This document shows positions 7,805 to 17,005 of a stretch of 64,000 nt of DNA, piece by piece. Origin of the DNA: JAGVSR01 sp963778225 (GTDB lineage Bacteria > Pseudomonadota > Alphaproteobacteria > Rhizobiales > Hyphomicrobiaceae); contig CAVZTR010000006.1 in NCBI GenBank assembly GCA_963778225.1, positions 124,001 through 188,000 on the forward strand, written 5' to 3'. Under the pieces are notes generated by a model. That model saw only the letters and a program-made list of their open reading frames with translations, was not told where the DNA came from and did not search any database. The translations under genes were made by a program, and so were the position numbers. Position 1 is the first letter of the stretch. Each line of letters begins with the position of its first letter.

Positions 7805-8656
7805 TCACGGGCGCGCTGCGCCACCGGCATCCCGTTCAAGAAAATCCAGAACCGCTGTCTTGAAACTGCGATCTCCCACAGCCTTCATGTGATCGCGCCC
7901 CACAATTTCGAACGTCTCTGATCCCGCAATGAGGTCGGCCAGAATGTGCGCCGGACCGGCGATGACATCGTTTGTTCCAACGGCGACGAGAGTCGGCACT
8001 GAAATCCGGCCGATCTCCTCGCGCGGCACCGGATCTCGGATCTGGCGCACGCAGACCGCCAGCGCCTTGAGATCGCTTTTCGTTTGATCGGCAAATGCTC
8101 GAAACGTTCGCGCCGTAGGATTGACGACGTCGTCGATCGACGGCGCCAGCAGCGCCTGCGCGATCGGCCCCGTGCCAGCCATGGCGCGCACCATGTTGTG
8201 GCCAAGCCCGCCGAGCACAAGGCGCCCGATCCGCTCCGGATGCGCCAGAGCCAGCGTCGCCGCAATGCGCGCGCCCATCGAATACCCGATCACATGCGCC
8301 TTCCCGATCCCCAGATGATCCAGAAGCCGCCGCGCATCCTCCGCCATGATCTCTCGGCTGTACCCCTCGGGCACATAGAGCTTCTCGCTCTGGCCATGTC
8401 CGCGGTTGTCGATGGCCACGACCCGATAGCCCGCACCAGCCAGATCCCGCACCCATGACGTCGCCACCCAGTTCATCTCGATGCTGGAAGCGAACCCGTG
8501 GATCAGCAGGACCGGGAGCGGGCGCGTAACACCGTCATTCTGGTCGAGATAGGCAAGCGTCACGCCATCGGATTGAAACGTCGGCAAAGTGCGGCACTCC
8601 TCCTGTCGAACACTGTAGAGACCGCCGGTCCGATGCGGCGGCCTGCCATGGGTCAT
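7805..8656 (-). CDS. Alpha/beta-fold hydrolase
   Basis: A 283-residue serine hydrolase. It shows the oxyanion segment LLIHGFASS near 50-58, the DNRGHGQS strand, the nucleophile elbow GYSMGA near 123-128, a late Asp in VGTNDVIAG, and the catalytic His in GRDHMKAVGD. The fold resembles the 3-oxoadipate enol-lactonase/haloperoxidase branch, but the substrate cannot be told from sequence. The first 20-25 residues are not family-like, so the true start may be a little downstream of the ATG at 8656. It is divergent from the zf-CHCC gene. Confidence 0.85.
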   Translation of the reverse strand: MTHGRPPHRTGGLYSVRQEECRTLPTFQSDGVTLAYLDQNDGVTRPLPVLLIHGFASSIEMNWVATSWVRDLAGAGYRVVAIDNRGHGQSEKLYVPEGYSREIMAEDARRLLDHLGIGKAHVIGYSMGARIAATLALAHPERIGRLVLGGLGHNMVRAMAGTGPIAQALLAPSIDDVVNPTARTFRAFADQTKSDLKALAVCVRQIRDPVPREEIGRISVPTLVAVGTNDVIAGPAHILADLIAGSETFEIVGRDHMKAVGDRSFKTAVLDFLERDAGGAARP

Positions 8657-8736
8657 CCCCTATCATTACAACAGGCTAGCCGCTATGGTGCCCCCCACCG
8701 ATCAACGCCCCTTCATCAACGAGCCGAGAGACTGCC

Positions 8737-8988
8737 ATGGCCGCACACTTCGTTCCCCACCTCGCGAACGACCAGGGCGCGGAAAAAATCTTCGTCGGCG
8801 TCAAGGAACTGAACTGCATGGGTGCCCGCCCGCCGTTCGATCATCCGCACGTCTTTCTCGACATGGGCTCGGATGGGCAGATCCTGTGCCCCTACTGCTC
8901 GACCCTCTTTGTCTATGATGCCCGCCTCGGCGAGCACGAGACAGACCCCAAGGGCTGCCTCGTCGGCCACCTCGACACCGCAGCCTGA
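8737..8988 (+). CDS. Zinc-finger (zf-CHCC) domain protein
   Basis: An 83-residue protein of the zf-CHCC family, related to the zinc-binding part of the complex I accessory subunit NDUFS6. The motif is visible as CMGARPPFDHPHVFLDM, then CPYC. In alphaproteobacteria this protein accompanies respiratory complex I; a role in complex I assembly or stability is likely. It lies 18 bp before a flavin monooxygenase on the same strand, so co-transcription is plausible. Confidence 0.88.
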   Translation: MAAHFVPHLANDQGAEKIFVGVKELNCMGARPPFDHPHVFLDMGSDGQILCPYCSTLFVYDARLGEHETDPKGCLVGHLDTAA

Positions 8989-9006
8989 TCGAACCCGGCG
9001 CGCGTG

Positions 9007-10242
9007 ATGACAGACCGCGCCTCTGACCGGCCATCCGCTCACTCCGAAATTGTGATAGCTGGCGCCGGCATCGCCGGGCTGGCTACAGCGCTCGCACTCG
9101 CCCGCACCGGCCGCGCCGTCACCGTCCTCGAAAAGCGCGCTGAAAGCTCCGAAGAAGGCGCCGGCATTCAGATCGGCCCGAACGGCATGCGCATTCTCCA
9201 GGCGCTTGGTGTGACACCCTTCCTTGAAGGGAAAATCGCCTGGCCCGAGAGCATCCGCGTCATGGATGGCCTCACCGGAAAACAACTGACGTCGTTCCCG
9301 CTCGGACGCGATATCGCCGCCCGGCATGGCGCACCCTATGGCGTACTGCACCGGGGCGACTTGCACGACGCGCTCCGCTCCGCTGTCGCCTCAATGCCCG
9401 CCGTAACAATCCGTCACGGTGCAACGGTGATCGCAGCGCAATCAGACGCTGAGAGCGTCACAGTCGACTTGGCCGGCGGCGAAACGATCAAAGGCGCCTT
9501 GTTGATCGGCGCGGACGGGATCTGGTCCACCCTGCGCCGGACCGTCATGGGTGCGCCACCGCTGACGTTCACCGGCAAATGCGCCATCCGCACCGTCATT
9601 CCGAGCGATGCCGTTCCTCCCGGCATCTCCACCGCTGACACCACCATCTGGCTGAGACCTGCCGCGCACGTCGTGCACTATCCGGTCCGAGCCGGTCGCG
9701 AACTGGCCATCGTCGCCATCTTCGACGACCGCGCCCTCGGCGAAACCTGGTCGCAACGTGTCGATCCCGCACGCGTCTCGGAGCGCACGCAGTCCTTTCC
9801 GCCGGCGCTGCGCACACTTCTGCAACAACCCGCGCAATGGCGGCAATGGTCGCTCTACACACCCGCGGCGCCATTTCCCTGGATTGAAAAGCGCGTCGTA
9901 CTCCTCGGCGATGCTGCCCATCCGCCGCTGCCGTTCCTGGCCCAGGGCGGCGTCATGGCGCTCGAAGATGCCATCGTTCTCGCAGAACTTCTCCGGACCG
10001 TTGCAACGACCGATATGCCGGCGCGCCTGCACGACTTCGAACGCATCCGCCGCCCCCGCACCACGCGCGTCATGGAAGCTTCGGCGAAGAACGGCCGCGC
10101 CTATCACCTCGACGGTCTGATGCGCCGCGCCCGCAACGCGGTGCTCGCCGCAACACCACCCCATCTCTTCATGCGGCAGTACGATTGGCTCTACGGCTGG
10201 ACCGTCGAAGACGCGCTCAAGAGCGCCAGAACTCCGGTCTGA
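9007..10242 (+). CDS. FAD-dependent monooxygenase (salicylate hydroxylase-like)
   Basis: A 411-residue group A flavoprotein monooxygenase. The FAD Rossmann motif GAGIAGLATALALARTGRA appears near residue 18, the DG motif in LIGADGIWSTLR near 160, and the GD motif in VLLGDAAHPPLPFLAQGGVMALEDA near 300. The overall pattern is that of the 3-hydroxybenzoate/salicylate hydroxylase group, so an aromatic substrate is likely, but it is not determined. An overlapping GTG at 9004 is possible; the ATG at 9007 is preferred. Its 3' end overlaps the convergent trkH gene by 26 bp. Confidence 0.88.
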   Translation: MTDRASDRPSAHSEIVIAGAGIAGLATALALARTGRAVTVLEKRAESSEEGAGIQIGPNGMRILQALGVTPFLEGKIAWPESIRVMDGLTGKQLTSFPLGRDIAARHGAPYGVLHRGDLHDALRSAVASMPAVTIRHGATVIAAQSDAESVTVDLAGGETIKGALLIGADGIWSTLRRTVMGAPPLTFTGKCAIRTVIPSDAVPPGISTADTTIWLRPAAHVVHYPVRAGRELAIVAIFDDRALGETWSQRVDPARVSERTQSFPPALRTLLQQPAQWRQWSLYTPAAPFPWIEKRVVLLGDAAHPPLPFLAQGGVMALEDAIVLAELLRTVATTDMPARLHDFERIRRPRTTRVMEASAKNGRAYHLDGLMRRARNAVLAATPPHLFMRQYDWLYGWTVEDALKSARTPV

Positions 10243-11662
10243 ACAGCACGAGAACTGTGAACAGTTCCAGTCGTCCCAGCATCATCTGGAACGACAGCGC
10301 CCATTTCGCTGCGTCCGGCAGCGGCACGAAATTGCCGGCTGGTCCAATGACATCGCCCAGTCCCGGACCCACGTTACCAAGCGCCGTGGCGGATGCCGAA
10401 AGCGACGTTACAAAATCGAGCCCCAATCCCGCGTAGATCACCGCGAACAGCCCAACAACCGCGAAATAGATCGCGAGGAAAGCCACCACGGAGAACGGGA
10501 CGTCCGCAGGCAACCGCCGGCCATTGTACGTCAGGGTCACGACACGGCTTGGGCTGATGAGATGCAGAAAATGACTGCGCGTCAGCATGTGCGCGATTTG
10601 CAGCCGGTAGATCTTGATCGCACCTGCGGTTGAACCCGAGCATCCCCCGACGAACGTCAGCAGGAAAAATACGCCGATCGCGAAGTTGCCCCACCTCGTG
10701 TAATCGTCACTCATGTACCCTGTCGTCGTCACGATGGATGTCACGTTGAACGACGACAGCGTCAGCGCATCCAAGAACGAGATATTGCGCGTGAAGATCA
10801 GCCACAGCGCCATGATGAGGCTGACCGAAATGAGGAATCCGACGAACGCGCGAACCTGCACGTCTTTCCACAAGGCCGTCTTATCGCCGCGTAGCGTTCT
10901 GATGAACACGACGAACGGCATGGCGCCAAGCATCATGAAAACGATGGCTGTCCAGTGAATCGCACGACTTTCGAAGTGCGCAAAACTCGCGTCATAGTTG
11001 GCAAAGCCTCCCGTCGCGACGGTGGACAGGGCGTGGCAGATCGCATCGAAGCCCGTCATGCCGAACCACGCGTAGAAGAATGCGCAGATCAGCACGAGCC
11101 CCACGAACACCGCTGCGATCGCAAGCGTCAGCTCAAATGCGCGCGGCAGCACCTTTTCTGATTTGTCCGAACTTTCCATCTGGAACAGCTGCATGCCGCC
11201 GACGCGCAGGAACGGAAGCATGATGATCGCCATCACGATGATTCCGAGGCCGCCGATTCCGCACAGCAGGGCCCGCCACAGCAGAATTCCGCGCGGCAGC
11301 TTATCAAGGCCCGCGATCACGGTTGATCCGGTGGTCGTCAGCCCCGACATCGTTTCAAAATAGGCGTCCGTGTAGGACAGCCCATGGCCCAGGAACGGAA
11401 GCGCTGCAAAAGCAGCGATGACGATCCACGACGACGTTGTCAGCAGAAACCCTTCCTTCACGCCCATGCGCGGAGGGTTCTCGTCGTAGGCAAAAAGAAC
11501 GAGCAGCCCACCCGCGAAGAACGTCACCACGGACGAGGCGACGAACGTCTCCCATCCGTCCTGATCATCGGCAAGGTCGACCAGCGCCGGCAACAGCATC
11601 GCCGCCGCAATCGTGCACAGCATGAGGCCGATGGAGAATAGGATGGGCCTGAGTTGTAGCAA
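10217..11662 (-). CDS. trkH: TrkH-family potassium uptake protein
   Basis: A 481-residue membrane subunit of the Trk/Ktr K+ uptake system. All four pore-loop signatures are present: LTTTGSTVI, STVATGGFANYD, IVTTTGYMSDD and ATALGNVGPGLG, plus the FVGGCSGSTAGAIKIYR segment before the last domain. Ten or so membrane segments fit the family. The best start is a TTG at 11662, because the family N-terminus (RPILFSIGLML) follows directly and an ATG comes only 14 residues later inside the first helix. No trkA is adjacent. K+ uptake here complements the K+ channel 9 kb away. Confidence 0.92.
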   Translation of the reverse strand: MLQLRPILFSIGLMLCTIAAAMLLPALVDLADDQDGWETFVASSVVTFFAGGLLVLFAYDENPPRMGVKEGFLLTTSSWIVIAAFAALPFLGHGLSYTDAYFETMSGLTTTGSTVIAGLDKLPRGILLWRALLCGIGGLGIIVMAIIMLPFLRVGGMQLFQMESSDKSEKVLPRAFELTLAIAAVFVGLVLICAFFYAWFGMTGFDAICHALSTVATGGFANYDASFAHFESRAIHWTAIVFMMLGAMPFVVFIRTLRGDKTALWKDVQVRAFVGFLISVSLIMALWLIFTRNISFLDALTLSSFNVTSIVTTTGYMSDDYTRWGNFAIGVFFLLTFVGGCSGSTAGAIKIYRLQIAHMLTRSHFLHLISPSRVVTLTYNGRRLPADVPFSVVAFLAIYFAVVGLFAVIYAGLGLDFVTSLSASATALGNVGPGLGDVIGPAGNFVPLPDAAKWALSFQMMLGRLELFTVLVLFRPEFWRS

Positions 11663-11805
11663 CGCGTATATATCCCGCGTGTCTGCGGGTCCCCGACCGG
11701 GTGTCTGCCACGCCGGTCCGGCCTCAGTGTTCGATTATTCGCAGGGTCGCGGTCAAGCCCGTGGAGCCGGTCCACGCCCGATCATCATGACGGCTGTGGC
11801 CGTTC

Positions 11806-12180
11806 TTACTGCTTGGTCCACCCGACCGACTTGCAGAGAACGCCGCCGAGCACGCATCCGCGCGTCTTCATCCGCTGTTCGGCCACGCTGATATCAATCC
11901 GGTAGGTCAGGCCGCGCTGCGGATCGAATGCCGTGCCGGATAACTTTCCGCCCGCCTGAGGGCTGACGTTCATCACGAGCCGATCGCCAACTTTCTCGCC
12001 GCTCGTCCCGTCCTTCACCCAAGTATTGACGGCGCACATGGCGGACCCGCACGGATTGATCCTGACTTTTGCCAGCCCATCGCCTCGCTGCCAGCTGCCG
12101 GTCATCTTATCCGTGGAAGCCATGGCCGTGCTGGAGAACACCAATCCTGCGGCCAAAATTGTTGCCGATGCGACCTGCAT
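11806..12180 (-). CDS. DUF2147 secreted protein
   Basis: A 124-residue protein with a cleavable signal peptide (MQVASATILAAGLVFSSTAMA) and a DUF2147 domain: GSWQRGDGLAKVRINPCG near 28-45, then AFDPQRGLTYRIDISV and GCVLGGVLCKSVGWTK at the end. Four Cys residues (in PCGSAMC and GCVLGGVLC) could form two disulfides. The family is small, periplasmic and of unknown function, common in alphaproteobacteria. Confidence 0.85.
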   Translation of the reverse strand: MQVASATILAAGLVFSSTAMASTDKMTGSWQRGDGLAKVRINPCGSAMCAVNTWVKDGTSGEKVGDRLVMNVSPQAGGKLSGTAFDPQRGLTYRIDISVAEQRMKTRGCVLGGVLCKSVGWTKQ

Positions 12181-12274
12181 GAAAACACCCCACTAACCGA
12201 TTTGCCACTCATCGATCTGCTCGACTGATGACGATGGAACGCACACCGATTGCTCTTGGATCTTTCGCAGATCA

Positions 12275-13204
12275 TCACGTGCCGAACACCGACCACCCGG
12301 TACGCTGCGCGATCCGCTCGAGCGCCTTCGTTCCCAGAAGCGAATTGCCCTGTGCGTTGAGGCCGGGCGACCAGACCGCAATCGATGCTTTCCCCGGCAC
12401 CACCGCGAGAATACCGCCGCCGACACCACTCTTCCCGGGAAAGCCGACTTTGAAAGCAAAATCACCCGATCCGTCATAATGGCCGCAGGTCAACATCAAC
12501 GCACTGATGCGCCGCGCTCGCTCCCGCGAGACGACGGAAATCCCGGTTCGCGGATCGCGACCGCCATTCGCCAGAAAGAGCCCGGCCTGCGCGAGTTGCA
12601 CGCAGCTCATCTCGATCGCGCACTGATGGAAGTAAACCCCAAGAGTGAGCTCCACCGGATTATGGATGTTGCCGAAGGCGCGCATGTAGTTGGCCAATGC
12701 GGCGTTGCGAAAACCGTGCTCCTGCTCTGAGCGCGCCACCGCCGGATCAATCGACACCGTCTCATCGTTCGCCGCCACACGCACGAAGCGGAGGATCTCG
12801 CCAATCGCCTCGCGTGGGCGATGCCCCGCAAGGATGATATCTGAGACGACGATCGCGCCTGCATTGATGAACGGGTTTCGCGGAATGCCTTTTTCGTGTT
12901 CGAGCTGAATGATGGAGTTGAAGGCCGAACCGCTCGGCTCCCGCCCCACACGCCGCCAAAGCGCGTCCCCCACTTTTCCGAGCGCCAGCGCCAGCGCGAA
13001 AACCTTGGAGATGCTTTGGATTGAGAACGCCTCATCTGCGTCGCCCGCCGTGAAGCAGACGCCATCGAGGCCCGCAATCGCGATTCCAAACTTGTTGGGG
13101 CTGACCTTCGCCAATTCGGGGATGTAGTCCGCAACCTTTCCCCGGTCCGCCTCCCCATTGAGCTCCGCGTGAACGTCGCGCGCCAAAACCTGCAGATCGA
13201 CCAT
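12275..13204 (-). CDS. glsA: Glutaminase
   Basis: A 309-residue serine-dependent glutaminase of the beta-lactamase-like fold, hydrolysing glutamine to glutamate and ammonia. The nucleophile motif is in AFSIQSISKVF near 62-72, followed by the family blocks EPSGSAFNSIIQLE, GIPRNPFINAGAI, YFHQCAIEMSC and GKSGVGGGILAVVPGK. The reading frame extends to 13513, but the ATG at 13204 (MVDLQVLARDVH) gives the normal length and the upstream extension runs into a repeat and the tRNA. In other bacteria this enzyme aids acid resistance and nitrogen supply. Confidence 0.94.
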   Translation of the reverse strand: MVDLQVLARDVHAELNGEADRGKVADYIPELAKVSPNKFGIAIAGLDGVCFTAGDADEAFSIQSISKVFALALALGKVGDALWRRVGREPSGSAFNSIIQLEHEKGIPRNPFINAGAIVVSDIILAGHRPREAIGEILRFVRVAANDETVSIDPAVARSEQEHGFRNAALANYMRAFGNIHNPVELTLGVYFHQCAIEMSCVQLAQAGLFLANGGRDPRTGISVVSRERARRISALMLTCGHYDGSGDFAFKVGFPGKSGVGGGILAVVPGKASIAVWSPGLNAQGNSLLGTKALERIAQRTGWSVFGT

Positions 13205-13316
13205 CCCGAGACGCCCCGCCCTGTGCAGCCACGCCACGACCCTACCCGCTCGACACCCACACAGGTCCGCAACAGTTCGCCGCAACACCACCACTGGCTT
13301 CGAGCCAATGCTCACC

Positions 13317-13480
13317 TCGGGCCGAACGCCCCGGGAGCAATGCGACCCGGCGCGAGCGCCGCCCATACGGAGCGCCCCGCGGGCGCGTGAGCGAACCCCG
13401 CACTTCGGGCCAAAGGCCCCGGGAGCAACGCGACCCGGCGCGAGCGCCGCCCATGCGGAGCGCCCCGCGGGCGCGTGAGC
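13317..13480. repeat. Tandem pair of 76-bp repeats, period 88 bp
   Basis: Two near-identical 76-bp copies, 13317-13392 and 13405-13480, differ at only a few positions and are separated by 12 bp. Each contains the short hairpins GGCGCGAGCGCC and GCGCCCCGCGGGCGC. They fill the space between glsA and tRNA-Leu. The sequence is extremely GC-rich and non-coding; the glsA frame runs open through it only by composition. Confidence 0.85.
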
Positions 13481-13485
13481 TAAAA

Positions 13486-13571
13486 TGGTGCGGACGGTGG
13501 GATTCGAACCCACACGGCGTTGCCGCCTCGGGATTTTAAGTCCCGTGTGTCTACCGTTCCACCACGTCCGC
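13486..13571 (-). tRNA. tRNA-Leu (anticodon UAA)
   Basis: On the minus strand the gene starts GCGGACGTGG and ends with CCGTCCGCACCA, with the CCA encoded. The D arm contains GGTAGACAC. The anticodon arm is ACGGGACTTAAAATCCCG with anticodon TAA, a long variable arm follows (type II tRNA), and the T loop is GGTTCGAATCC. The length of 86 nt is normal for a leucine tRNA. Confidence 0.97.
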
Positions 13572-13613
13572 GGGGAAGGCCGCCTTTATGCTCCGCCGCC
13601 GCGCAGGACGCAA

Positions 13614-14342
13614 TCAGGTCGCCGCAGGCTGCGCCGCCCGCTCGCCATGCCGGATCGCCGCCGCCAGCAGCAGATAAAGCAGCACCGCATTGAGCGTATG
13701 CCAAAGCGCGTGGGTCCCGCGCGATCGGCCGAGGAACGTTGTGACGCTGCACACCTCGAAGTCCACCGTCCGCAGCGTCAGCGACAGCGCGAAAACCACC
13801 CCGCCCATGAACACCGGCCACCCGGCCGCGTGCCCCCGCACGATGAGTACGGCACCCATGAGCAGCAAAGCACCCAACGCCGGAACGTAGCCGAGTGATC
13901 CATTGAAGCACGGCCGCCCGGCTGCCACCGTAATCGGCAGCAGCTCCGGATCGCACGGGATCGACCCCGCATAGCGCAACGCAGCGATGAAAAGGCCCAA
14001 TGCCACGAGCACTGCGACATACGACGCGCCGAGAAACCGGCGCATCGCAAACCCAAGATACCCAATCATGAAAATTCCGATCGGCGCGGTATCCGCTACC
14101 GATGCCCACCGCGTGGCGTAGGTGTGGAACAGAAAGCTTCCGATCCCGATGATCGTGACGAGGAGCACCAGCCCCCATTCGATCCTGCGTTCACGCGCGT
14201 TCGGCGTTCGCACGAGAAGCACCGCGCCTGCCAGGGCAGCGATGAGAAACGCCACGTTCGAAATGGCGTTGAACGGCTCCGCCCAGAACGCCGGATCGCC
14301 TGCCCGCTCACAGTAGGCGAAGATCTTGTCGGTCCAAGCCAT
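13614..14342 (-). CDS. Ceramidase-domain membrane protein (CREST superfamily)
   Basis: A 242-residue protein with about seven membrane segments. It has the alkaline ceramidase/CREST signature: EPFNAISNVAF near the N-terminus, GSFLFHTYATRWASVAD near 68-84 with the metal-binding His and Asp, and GTHALWHTLNA near the C-terminus with two more His. The family includes zinc-dependent lipid amide hydrolases. The bacterial members are poorly studied and the substrate is unknown; a membrane lipid or sphingolipid is inferred only from the family. Confidence 0.85.
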   Translation of the reverse strand: MAWTDKIFAYCERAGDPAFWAEPFNAISNVAFLIAALAGAVLLVRTPNARERRIEWGLVLLVTIIGIGSFLFHTYATRWASVADTAPIGIFMIGYLGFAMRRFLGASYVAVLVALGLFIAALRYAGSIPCDPELLPITVAAGRPCFNGSLGYVPALGALLLMGAVLIVRGHAAGWPVFMGGVVFALSLTLRTVDFEVCSVTTFLGRSRGTHALWHTLNAVLLYLLLAAAIRHGERAAQPAAT

Positions 14343-14389
14343 GTGCGCCGCTCACTGTCAAAATGGGTTGCGGCGCGCGACGATGGCAA

Positions 14390-14899
14390 TCAGTTCGAAG
14401 CCCGCCGATCCGGCTCTGCCTCACCGGATGCGGTCACGCCCGCCTTTTGCATGAGCGCCAGGAGTTCATCCGCTTTGTCGATATCGATGGTGTGCGGATG
14501 CTTCGGATCGCTCTTTCCCGTCAGGTCCGTCCGCACCTCGCCGTCCGGCGTCATGAAGATCGTGCGCGGCACGTAAGTTCCATCCGGCGCGAAGGCACCG
14601 TTTGCGGTTTTGTCCGCGTCCGCATCCACCAGGATCATCACCACATCCTTGGCAGCCGCGACCACCCGCTCATCCTTGAAGACCGAGCGGTACTTCGCGC
14701 ACGCCGTGCACCACGGCGCATGAAACACCATGACCACGGTCTTGCCGGTGCGCGTCGCTTCAGGAATGCCTGTCTTCAGGCTGTGCCAAGTGATGGCGGG
14801 CGCATTCCAATTCTCAGCCCCTGGCGCGGTCGCCCGCGCGCCGGTGGGTGCGAGCACCGCAGCAGCGAGCATTGTCACGAGAACTGTCAAAACACGCAT
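14390..14899 (-). CDS. Periplasmic thioredoxin-like protein
   Basis: A 169-residue protein with a signal peptide (MRVLTVLVTMLAAAVLAPTGARA) and a thioredoxin fold. The active-site motif WCTACAKY lies near 63-70, after the strand VVMVFHA, and YVPRTIFMTPDGE supplies the cis-Pro loop. It belongs to the DsbD-C-terminal/DUF255-like group of periplasmic thiol-disulfide proteins. The reading frame is open upstream to 15106, but the ATG at 14899 has a strong GGAGG site and a proper signal peptide. It follows the ftsI gene on the same strand after about 100 bp. Confidence 0.85.
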   Translation of the reverse strand: MRVLTVLVTMLAAAVLAPTGARATAPGAENWNAPAITWHSLKTGIPEATRTGKTVVMVFHAPWCTACAKYRSVFKDERVVAAAKDVVMILVDADADKTANGAFAPDGTYVPRTIFMTPDGEVRTDLTGKSDPKHPHTIDIDKADELLALMQKAGVTASGEAEPDRRASN

Positions 14900-14999
14900 C
14901 GGCGAACCTCCGGGAATTTCTGCCACGTTTAGCCGTGAGTACGGTCTCCGATCAAGACAAGATCGCCCGCCCGCCGCACCCACTAAAAAGCCTTGCCGC

Positions 15000-16670
15000 T
15001 TAGACGCCCTTCGCCGGCACCCCAAGCAGCGGAGCGATGCGCTCGATGATCCGCGCCGTTGTCGGCGCCGCATTCCGCCCCGCTGTGACCTCCCCGCCGG
15101 TGGCATCCTGCCCCTTCGGCTCGAACAGCAGGATCAGCGTAACGTACCGTGGATCGGACGACGGAAAGGTCCCGACAAACGAAGCGAGAACCGACTTCTT
15201 GCGATACCCGCCCTTGGCGGCCATCTCGGCGGTCCCGGTCTTCCCGCCGACCTCGAAGCCAGGCACATCAGCCCGCCGCCCCGTGCCAGCCGGATCGGTC
15301 ACGTTGCGCCGCATGACGTCGCGCAACTGTGCGCTCGTCCGCGCCGACACCACCCTCTCGCCGCGGACCACAGGCGCCTCCCCATCCAGCGCCATGAACG
15401 TCGGCGTCACACGCGTCCCGCCGTTCACGAGCGCCGCGGACGCCGCCGCAAATTGCAACGGCGTCGTCGCCAAGCCATGACCGAACGCCAATGTGATCTG
15501 TTCGATGCGCCCGATCTGCTGCGGCTTCTGCGGCGCGGGCCCTGGGGATACTTCGGTTTTGAGCGCCGACCACAGCCCGAGTTTTTGCAGAAACGCCTTC
15601 TGCGCTGCAGCCCCTGCGGAAAGAGCCAACTGCCCCGCTCCGACGTTCGACGAGTGGATAAAAACTTCCGACACCGACATCGGCCGGCCGAGCGGATGCA
15701 GATCCTCGATCGTAAAGCGGCCGGCTTTCAGCGGCTCCGTCGTATCGACCACGCTGTCGAGATTGCGGCCCATCTCCAGCGCCATCGCGACCGTAACGAG
15801 CTTCATGATCGAACCGAGTTCGTAGGTTCCCGCAGCGATCCGGTCGATACGCTCCGGATCGAGCGCCTCCTCGTGCACAGCCGGATCAGCGCCCGGTCGC
15901 GAAACCGAAGCCACCACTTCGCCCGTCAGCACATCCATCACGAGCCCGGCTGCTCCGGCCGCCTCGTACCGCGCCATGGCGCCGACAAGTTCCTCGTCGA
16001 GCGCATGCATGACACCAAGATCGAGCGACAGACGGACCGGCGCCCGCGCCGACAACCGCGCGCCCACCGCCGCCTCCGACGCACCGATCTCGTCGATATA
16101 CCGTTCGATGCCGCCGGTGCCCCGGTTGTCGATATCGACCCGGCCGAGAATATGCCCGCCGAGCCGTCCGGCCGGATACGTTCGCCGGATTTCGTCGACG
16201 AACAGAAGCCCCGGAATCCCTAGATTATGAACGCGCTGAGCCATCGCCGGACTCAAGCCGCGCCGCACCCAGACGAACCGCCGCGACTTGTCCGCGAGGC
16301 TCTGTCGCAACTCCCGTACATCGAGCTGCGGAAACAGCCGCACCAGCCGCTCCGCCGCGTCATCCGCATCCTGTATCAACAGCGGATCGGCATAGAGCGA
16401 CGGCATTTGCACGTCAGTCGCCAGCAAGCGTCCGTTGCGATCCACGATATCCGGCCGCGCCAGCGTCTTGGCAGGCGACGACATCATCGACACGCGGATC
16501 GTGCTCACATCCTCATTTTGCCACGCCAGCCGCACCAGTTGCCCGCCGACTGCCACGAACGCCAATGCGATCACAAGTGCCAGCAGGCGCGACCGCGACC
16601 GCGGTGCCGCGGATCTCTCGCGCAAGTCTGGTCCGGCTGTGCGCGCGGCAACAGACATCGCGTGCCTCAC
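15000..16670 (-). CDS. ftsI: Septal peptidoglycan D,D-transpeptidase (PBP3)
   Basis: A 556-residue class B penicillin-binding protein that cross-links septal peptidoglycan in the divisome. One N-terminal membrane anchor (about 28-50) is followed by the PBP dimer domain (75-220) and the transpeptidase domain (250-545). Active-site motifs are GSIMKL (SxxK), SSNVGA (SxN) and GGKTGTAEM (KTG). It overlaps ftsL by 4 bp and closes the mraZ-rsmH-ftsL-ftsI unit; murE and later dcw genes are not next to it in this window. Confidence 0.96.
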   Translation of the reverse strand: MRHAMSVAARTAGPDLRERSAAPRSRSRLLALVIALAFVAVGGQLVRLAWQNEDVSTIRVSMMSSPAKTLARPDIVDRNGRLLATDVQMPSLYADPLLIQDADDAAERLVRLFPQLDVRELRQSLADKSRRFVWVRRGLSPAMAQRVHNLGIPGLLFVDEIRRTYPAGRLGGHILGRVDIDNRGTGGIERYIDEIGASEAAVGARLSARAPVRLSLDLGVMHALDEELVGAMARYEAAGAAGLVMDVLTGEVVASVSRPGADPAVHEEALDPERIDRIAAGTYELGSIMKLVTVAMALEMGRNLDSVVDTTEPLKAGRFTIEDLHPLGRPMSVSEVFIHSSNVGAGQLALSAGAAAQKAFLQKLGLWSALKTEVSPGPAPQKPQQIGRIEQITLAFGHGLATTPLQFAAASAALVNGGTRVTPTFMALDGEAPVVRGERVVSARTSAQLRDVMRRNVTDPAGTGRRADVPGFEVGGKTGTAEMAAKGGYRKKSVLASFVGTFPSSDPRYVTLILLFEPKGQDATGGEVTAGRNAAPTTARIIERIAPLLGVPAKGV

Positions 16671-16966
16671 CGCACCGAGGTGGAACTGGTGGTGATGTCG
16701 CTGGCGGCCAACCCGGGCCCCGGCAACAGATGACGCGCCGATAACGGCTCGAGACCTAGCCCGCGAGCCAGAGGCTCGATGCGTTCGGGCCGCGCAAGGT
16801 GTGCCCGCTCGGCACGCAAGACCGCGATATCCGCCCGCGCCCGCTCGGCCTCACGTTCGCGCGCGTGCAGGCTGCGCTCGATCATGCGCGTGTCGTAGTT
16901 GAGGCCGTAGAGCAGAAATGCGCTCGAAAGGGCAAGGAGCACGGCAACGACATTTAAAATACGCAT
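16667..16966 (-). CDS. ftsL: Cell division protein FtsL
   Basis: A 99-residue bitopic protein with a short cytoplasmic start, one membrane helix (about 4-22) and a heptad-rich periplasmic part (EREAERARADIAVLRAERAHL), as expected for the FtsL partner of FtsB and FtsQ. The ending ERIEPLARGLGLEPL is typical of alphaproteobacterial FtsL. It overlaps ftsI by 4 bp and follows rsmH, the canonical position. Confidence 0.88.
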   Translation of the reverse strand: MRILNVVAVLLALSSAFLLYGLNYDTRMIERSLHAREREAERARADIAVLRAERAHLARPERIEPLARGLGLEPLSARHLLPGPGLAASDITTSSTSVR

Positions 16967-17005
16967 GGCGACACTCCGAAACCGCGAACGTTCTGGCCGG
17001 ACGTG

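Noticed and set aside
13205..13513. Upstream extension of glutaminase
   Set aside because: It would read through the tandem repeat and part of the tRNA gene; the ATG at 13204 gives the normal family length.
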